From NCBI GenBank assembly GCA_031254795.1, contig JAIRTS010000198.1, forward strand, positions 1 through 7,151: a stretch of 7,151 nt of DNA, in the 5' to 3' direction. This document shows positions 4,947 to 7,151 of this stretch, piece by piece. Made by a program: the position numbers and the translations under genes. How positions within the stretch are numbered: the first letter of the stretch is position 1; every line of letters begins with the position of its first letter. The stretch comes from Treponema sp. (GTDB lineage Bacteria; Spirochaetota; Spirochaetia; Treponematales; Breznakiellaceae). Under the pieces are notes generated by a model. It ran no database searches, had not been told where the DNA came from, and worked only from the letters and a program-made list of their open reading frames with translations.

Positions 4947-7139
4947 ATGAATCTTGCTGATATACTCTGGACGTTGGTCATCTGGTTCCCGAGAGCGTTG
5001 ATTGAATTCCTTTTTGTTCTTTTCAAGAAAATACTTGACGCAAATGGACTTGCCGTTGTCGCGGTGAGCGTTTGTGTAAACACCCTTTTGCTTCCAATTT
5101 ACACGGTCGCGGACCGGTGGCAGCATGAGGAGCGCCTCATGCAAAAGCGCATGAAACGCAAACTTGACGATATACGGGCCGTGTTCAAGGGCGATGAACG
5201 CCAGATGATCATCAACACGTATTACCGGCAAATGCATTACTCTCCCCTCTCCGCGTTGCGTTCAAGCGTGGGTTTGTTGTTGCAAATTCCGTTCTTTCTT
5301 GCGGCGTATTGGTTTTTATCGCATACGCCGAGTTTGGCGGGAAAATCGTTTTATTTTTTGCGGAATCTGGGCGAAGCGGATCATTTGCTTGTCATACATG
5401 ATGTTTCCATTAATGTAATGCCGCTGTTGATGACCGTTGTAAATCTGCTGTCCGCGATGGTGTATGCAAAAGATATGGGAACTCGCGAAAAAGCGCAGCT
5501 TTACGGCATGGCGATCATTTTTCTCGTGTTGCTCTATAATTCGCCATCGGGACTCGTGCTGTATTGGACGTGCAACAATGTCTTTTCTTTGGGAAAAAAC
5601 GTGGCGTCCGCGACATTGAAACGTCCGTCTTTGGCGCTTCAGGCAATCGCAAGCATCATCGGACTTGCGCTCGCCGCCGGCGCATTGGGGGGACGCTTCA
5701 ACCTTGACCGCTACAAGTTTATGATAGCGGGGCTTGGCGTGGGGATCATAGCCGTTCCTTTTGTATGGAAGCAGGTTGTGAAGATGGTGCGGCGATTTCA
5801 GGTACCGGAAAAAGACGCGCGCCTCCTTTTCTTCTCATCATGCGCGGCGCTTTTTTTGCTTATGGGACTGCTTCTTCCCGTCCAAGTCATAGCGTCGGAG
5901 GTGTCTGACTTTGCGTCTCCGATTCAGTATATCGCAAGAACCTTCCTGCAAAGTTTTGTCGTGTGCCTGCTTATTCCGGGCGTCGTATGGGCGTTTGCGA
6001 ACGCCGATATACGAAAGATTATCGCCGCCGGCGCCGCGATAACCACGCTTTTATCGCTGATTTGTGTGTTTGCCCTGAGCGCGTCCTATGGCGTTATGAC
6101 GACCGCCTTCAAAATCGAACAGCCGGAGCTTATAAGCCGGGCGTTTCCCCTGTGGACGAACGCCGCCGCCTTAGCCGTCGCGGTGGCTGTTCCCATTGTC
6201 TTTGTTTTTGTCAAACAACTGAAAGTCCTAGCGGGCGTTTATAACGCTGTCGCCCTTGCGATAACCGCGATGAGTATTATAACGATGTTCACGCTGGGCG
6301 CGGAATTGAAAGAGATGCGGCAAACCGCGCGGGAATACGCCGCAAGTACGGACACCGTATTCCCTTTCACCAAAACCGGCGCCAATACCTTCATCATGTT
6401 CCTCGACCGCGCATTAGGCGTCGCTATGAACATGGCGTTGGAAGAGGCGCCCGAACTGCGGGAACTCTATGATGGTTTTATCTGGTATCCTAATACGATT
6501 TCTTTTGGCAATTGTACGGTAACCGGACTGCTCCCCATATACGGCGGCTATGACTACACGCCGCAGAAGATAAACGCGCGGGCAAACGAGCTTTTATCCG
6601 ACAAGGCCAACGAGGCGCTCACTGTCCTGCCGAAGTTGTTTGGCGAAGCGGGCGGCCGCGTCTCAATAACGGATCCGGCCTTGACCAATATGCGCTTTGT
6701 CTCGGACCCAACCGTGTTCAAAGGCATCCCAAATGTGACGGTACAGAATCTTGCCGGCAGGTTTAACAAACAATACATGGAAGAGTTTCACTTGGAAACG
6801 GAAAACTTCCTTGAAAGTTTCGACTTTGACATCCTCTTTCGCTACGCGCTGTTCCGCGTCAGCATTCCGGCGCTTCGCTACGGCATCCATTACAAGGGGA
6901 TGTGGTGGCGGGACAACGCCACCAATGCCTTTGGACTCGGGTTGACCGAATATTCATCCCTGTATTACTTGGGTTCCGTGTGTACTGTGGACAATGGCGC
7001 TGATACGCTCAACATGTTTTTTAACGAGACGACCCATGTGTCGGGCGGGGGGGGGGGGGGTTCCCCCCGGTCGGACATGTGTGTCCAAACCCGCCATCGC
7101 AAACCGCTGAAGATTTATCAAAATTTGGGGGGGTCTTAG
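4947..7139 (+). CDS. YidC/Oxa1-like membrane protein fused to a sulfatase-type domain, 3' end broken
   Basis: The readable frame has 730 codons, reliable to about codon 699. Residues 1-220 are YidC/Oxa1-like: a hydrophobic first segment, a span at about 34-55 containing the LLLP motif (47-50), a basic helical loop (57-100), SVGLLLQIPFFLAAYWFL (107-124), and the signature SPSGLVLYWTCNN (199-211). The groove arginine usual in YidC, five residues before the LLLP-type proline, is Asn45 here. About seven further spans follow (near 229-248, 257-274, 292-316, 329-351, 357-384, 402-422, 428-452). From about 455 an extracytoplasmic domain resembles the alkaline phosphatase/sulfatase/LTA-synthase superfamily: Asp487 in MFLDRA is a likely metal ligand and Thr524, in the NTISFGNCT segment followed by GLLPIYGGY, a candidate nucleophile. 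The late Asp-His metal motif is missing because the sequence breaks at the G run (7047-7060); the TAG at 7137-7139 is probably not the true end. It starts 31 bases after the HD-GYP gene with only a weak AAAGAGA site. Its substrate is unknown; transfer of a phospho-group onto envelope glycans or lipids is a guess from the superfamily. Confidence 0.8.
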   Translation: MNLADILWTLVIWFPRALIEFLFVLFKKILDANGLAVVAVSVCVNTLLLPIYTVADRWQHEERLMQKRMKRKLDDIRAVFKGDERQMIINTYYRQMHYSPLSALRSSVGLLLQIPFFLAAYWFLSHTPSLAGKSFYFLRNLGEADHLLVIHDVSINVMPLLMTVVNLLSAMVYAKDMGTREKAQLYGMAIIFLVLLYNSPSGLVLYWTCNNVFSLGKNVASATLKRPSLALQAIASIIGLALAAGALGGRFNLDRYKFMIAGLGVGIIAVPFVWKQVVKMVRRFQVPEKDARLLFFSSCAALFLLMGLLLPVQVIASEVSDFASPIQYIARTFLQSFVVCLLIPGVVWAFANADIRKIIAAGAAITTLLSLICVFALSASYGVMTTAFKIEQPELISRAFPLWTNAAALAVAVAVPIVFVFVKQLKVLAGVYNAVALAITAMSIITMFTLGAELKEMRQTAREYAASTDTVFPFTKTGANTFIMFLDRALGVAMNMALEEAPELRELYDGFIWYPNTISFGNCTVTGLLPIYGGYDYTPQKINARANELLSDKANEALTVLPKLFGEAGGRVSITDPALTNMRFVSDPTVFKGIPNVTVQNLAGRFNKQYMEEFHLETENFLESFDFDILFRYALFRVSIPALRYGIHYKGMWWRDNATNAFGLGLTEYSSLYYLGSVCTVDNGADTLNMFFNETTHVSGGGGGGSPRSDMCVQTRHRKPLKIYQNLGGS
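7047..7060 (+). repeat. 14-base poly-G tract in the membrane protein gene
   Basis: Fourteen consecutive G residues, followed by TT and six C residues, interrupt the sulfatase-type domain after the FNETTHV segment. Downstream there is another run of seven G (7127-7133 region) and a small hairpin GGACA/TGTCC. Family-like sequence stops at the run, which points to a low-quality or chimeric contig end; a true phase-variable tract is the alternative. Confidence 0.8.
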
Positions 7140-7151
7140 TGGCGGCCACCC

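Noticed and set aside
4340..5083. Long minus-strand open frame of 247 codons opposite the HD-GYP and membrane-protein genes
   Set aside because: It lies antisense to strongly supported coding sequence, spans two genes, and shows no recognisable domain; it is a shadow of the codon bias on the other strand.

Overview
The window carries a moderately GC-rich bacterial sequence with six protein-coding genes. The organism cannot be fixed from this sequence. A spirochaete, Treponema-like source is my best guess, from the small J-domain protein beginning MGIIDRL and the YidC-like protein joined to a sulfatase-type domain; this rests on memory of family appearance, and Clostridia also carry such fusions. 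The right edge looks like a contig end: a 14-base G run and low-complexity sequence break the last gene.

Layout. Bases 1-544 hold no gene I can support. A consensus-like promoter (545-573) sits directly in front of argF (ornithine carbamoyltransferase, plus strand, 581-1531), so close that the mRNA may be leaderless. A short gap (1532-1644) with a possible terminator separates argF from a convergent minus-strand pair: a small J-domain protein (3184 down to 2723) followed by queA (2664 down to 1645), which makes queuosine in tRNA. A 335-base gap (3185-3519) holds a near-perfect sigma70-type promoter (TTGACA-17-TATACT) and a long, structured 5' leader. It drives a plus-strand cluster: an Hpt phosphotransfer protein (3520-3858), an overlapping REC/HD-GYP response regulator (3851-4915), and, 31 bases on, a large membrane protein (from 4947) joining a YidC/Oxa1-like domain, about seven more membrane spans and an alkaline-phosphatase/sulfatase-superfamily domain cut off at the window end.

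How the genes work together. Hpt and the REC/HD-GYP protein look like the last two steps of a phosphorelay whose output is cyclic-di-GMP breakdown; no histidine kinase is present, so the phosphate source is encoded elsewhere. The close downstream placement of the envelope protein suggests co-transcription and perhaps a link between cyclic-di-GMP signalling and envelope modification, which is inference. argF and the J-domain/queA pair are housekeeping genes with no evident link to that cluster.
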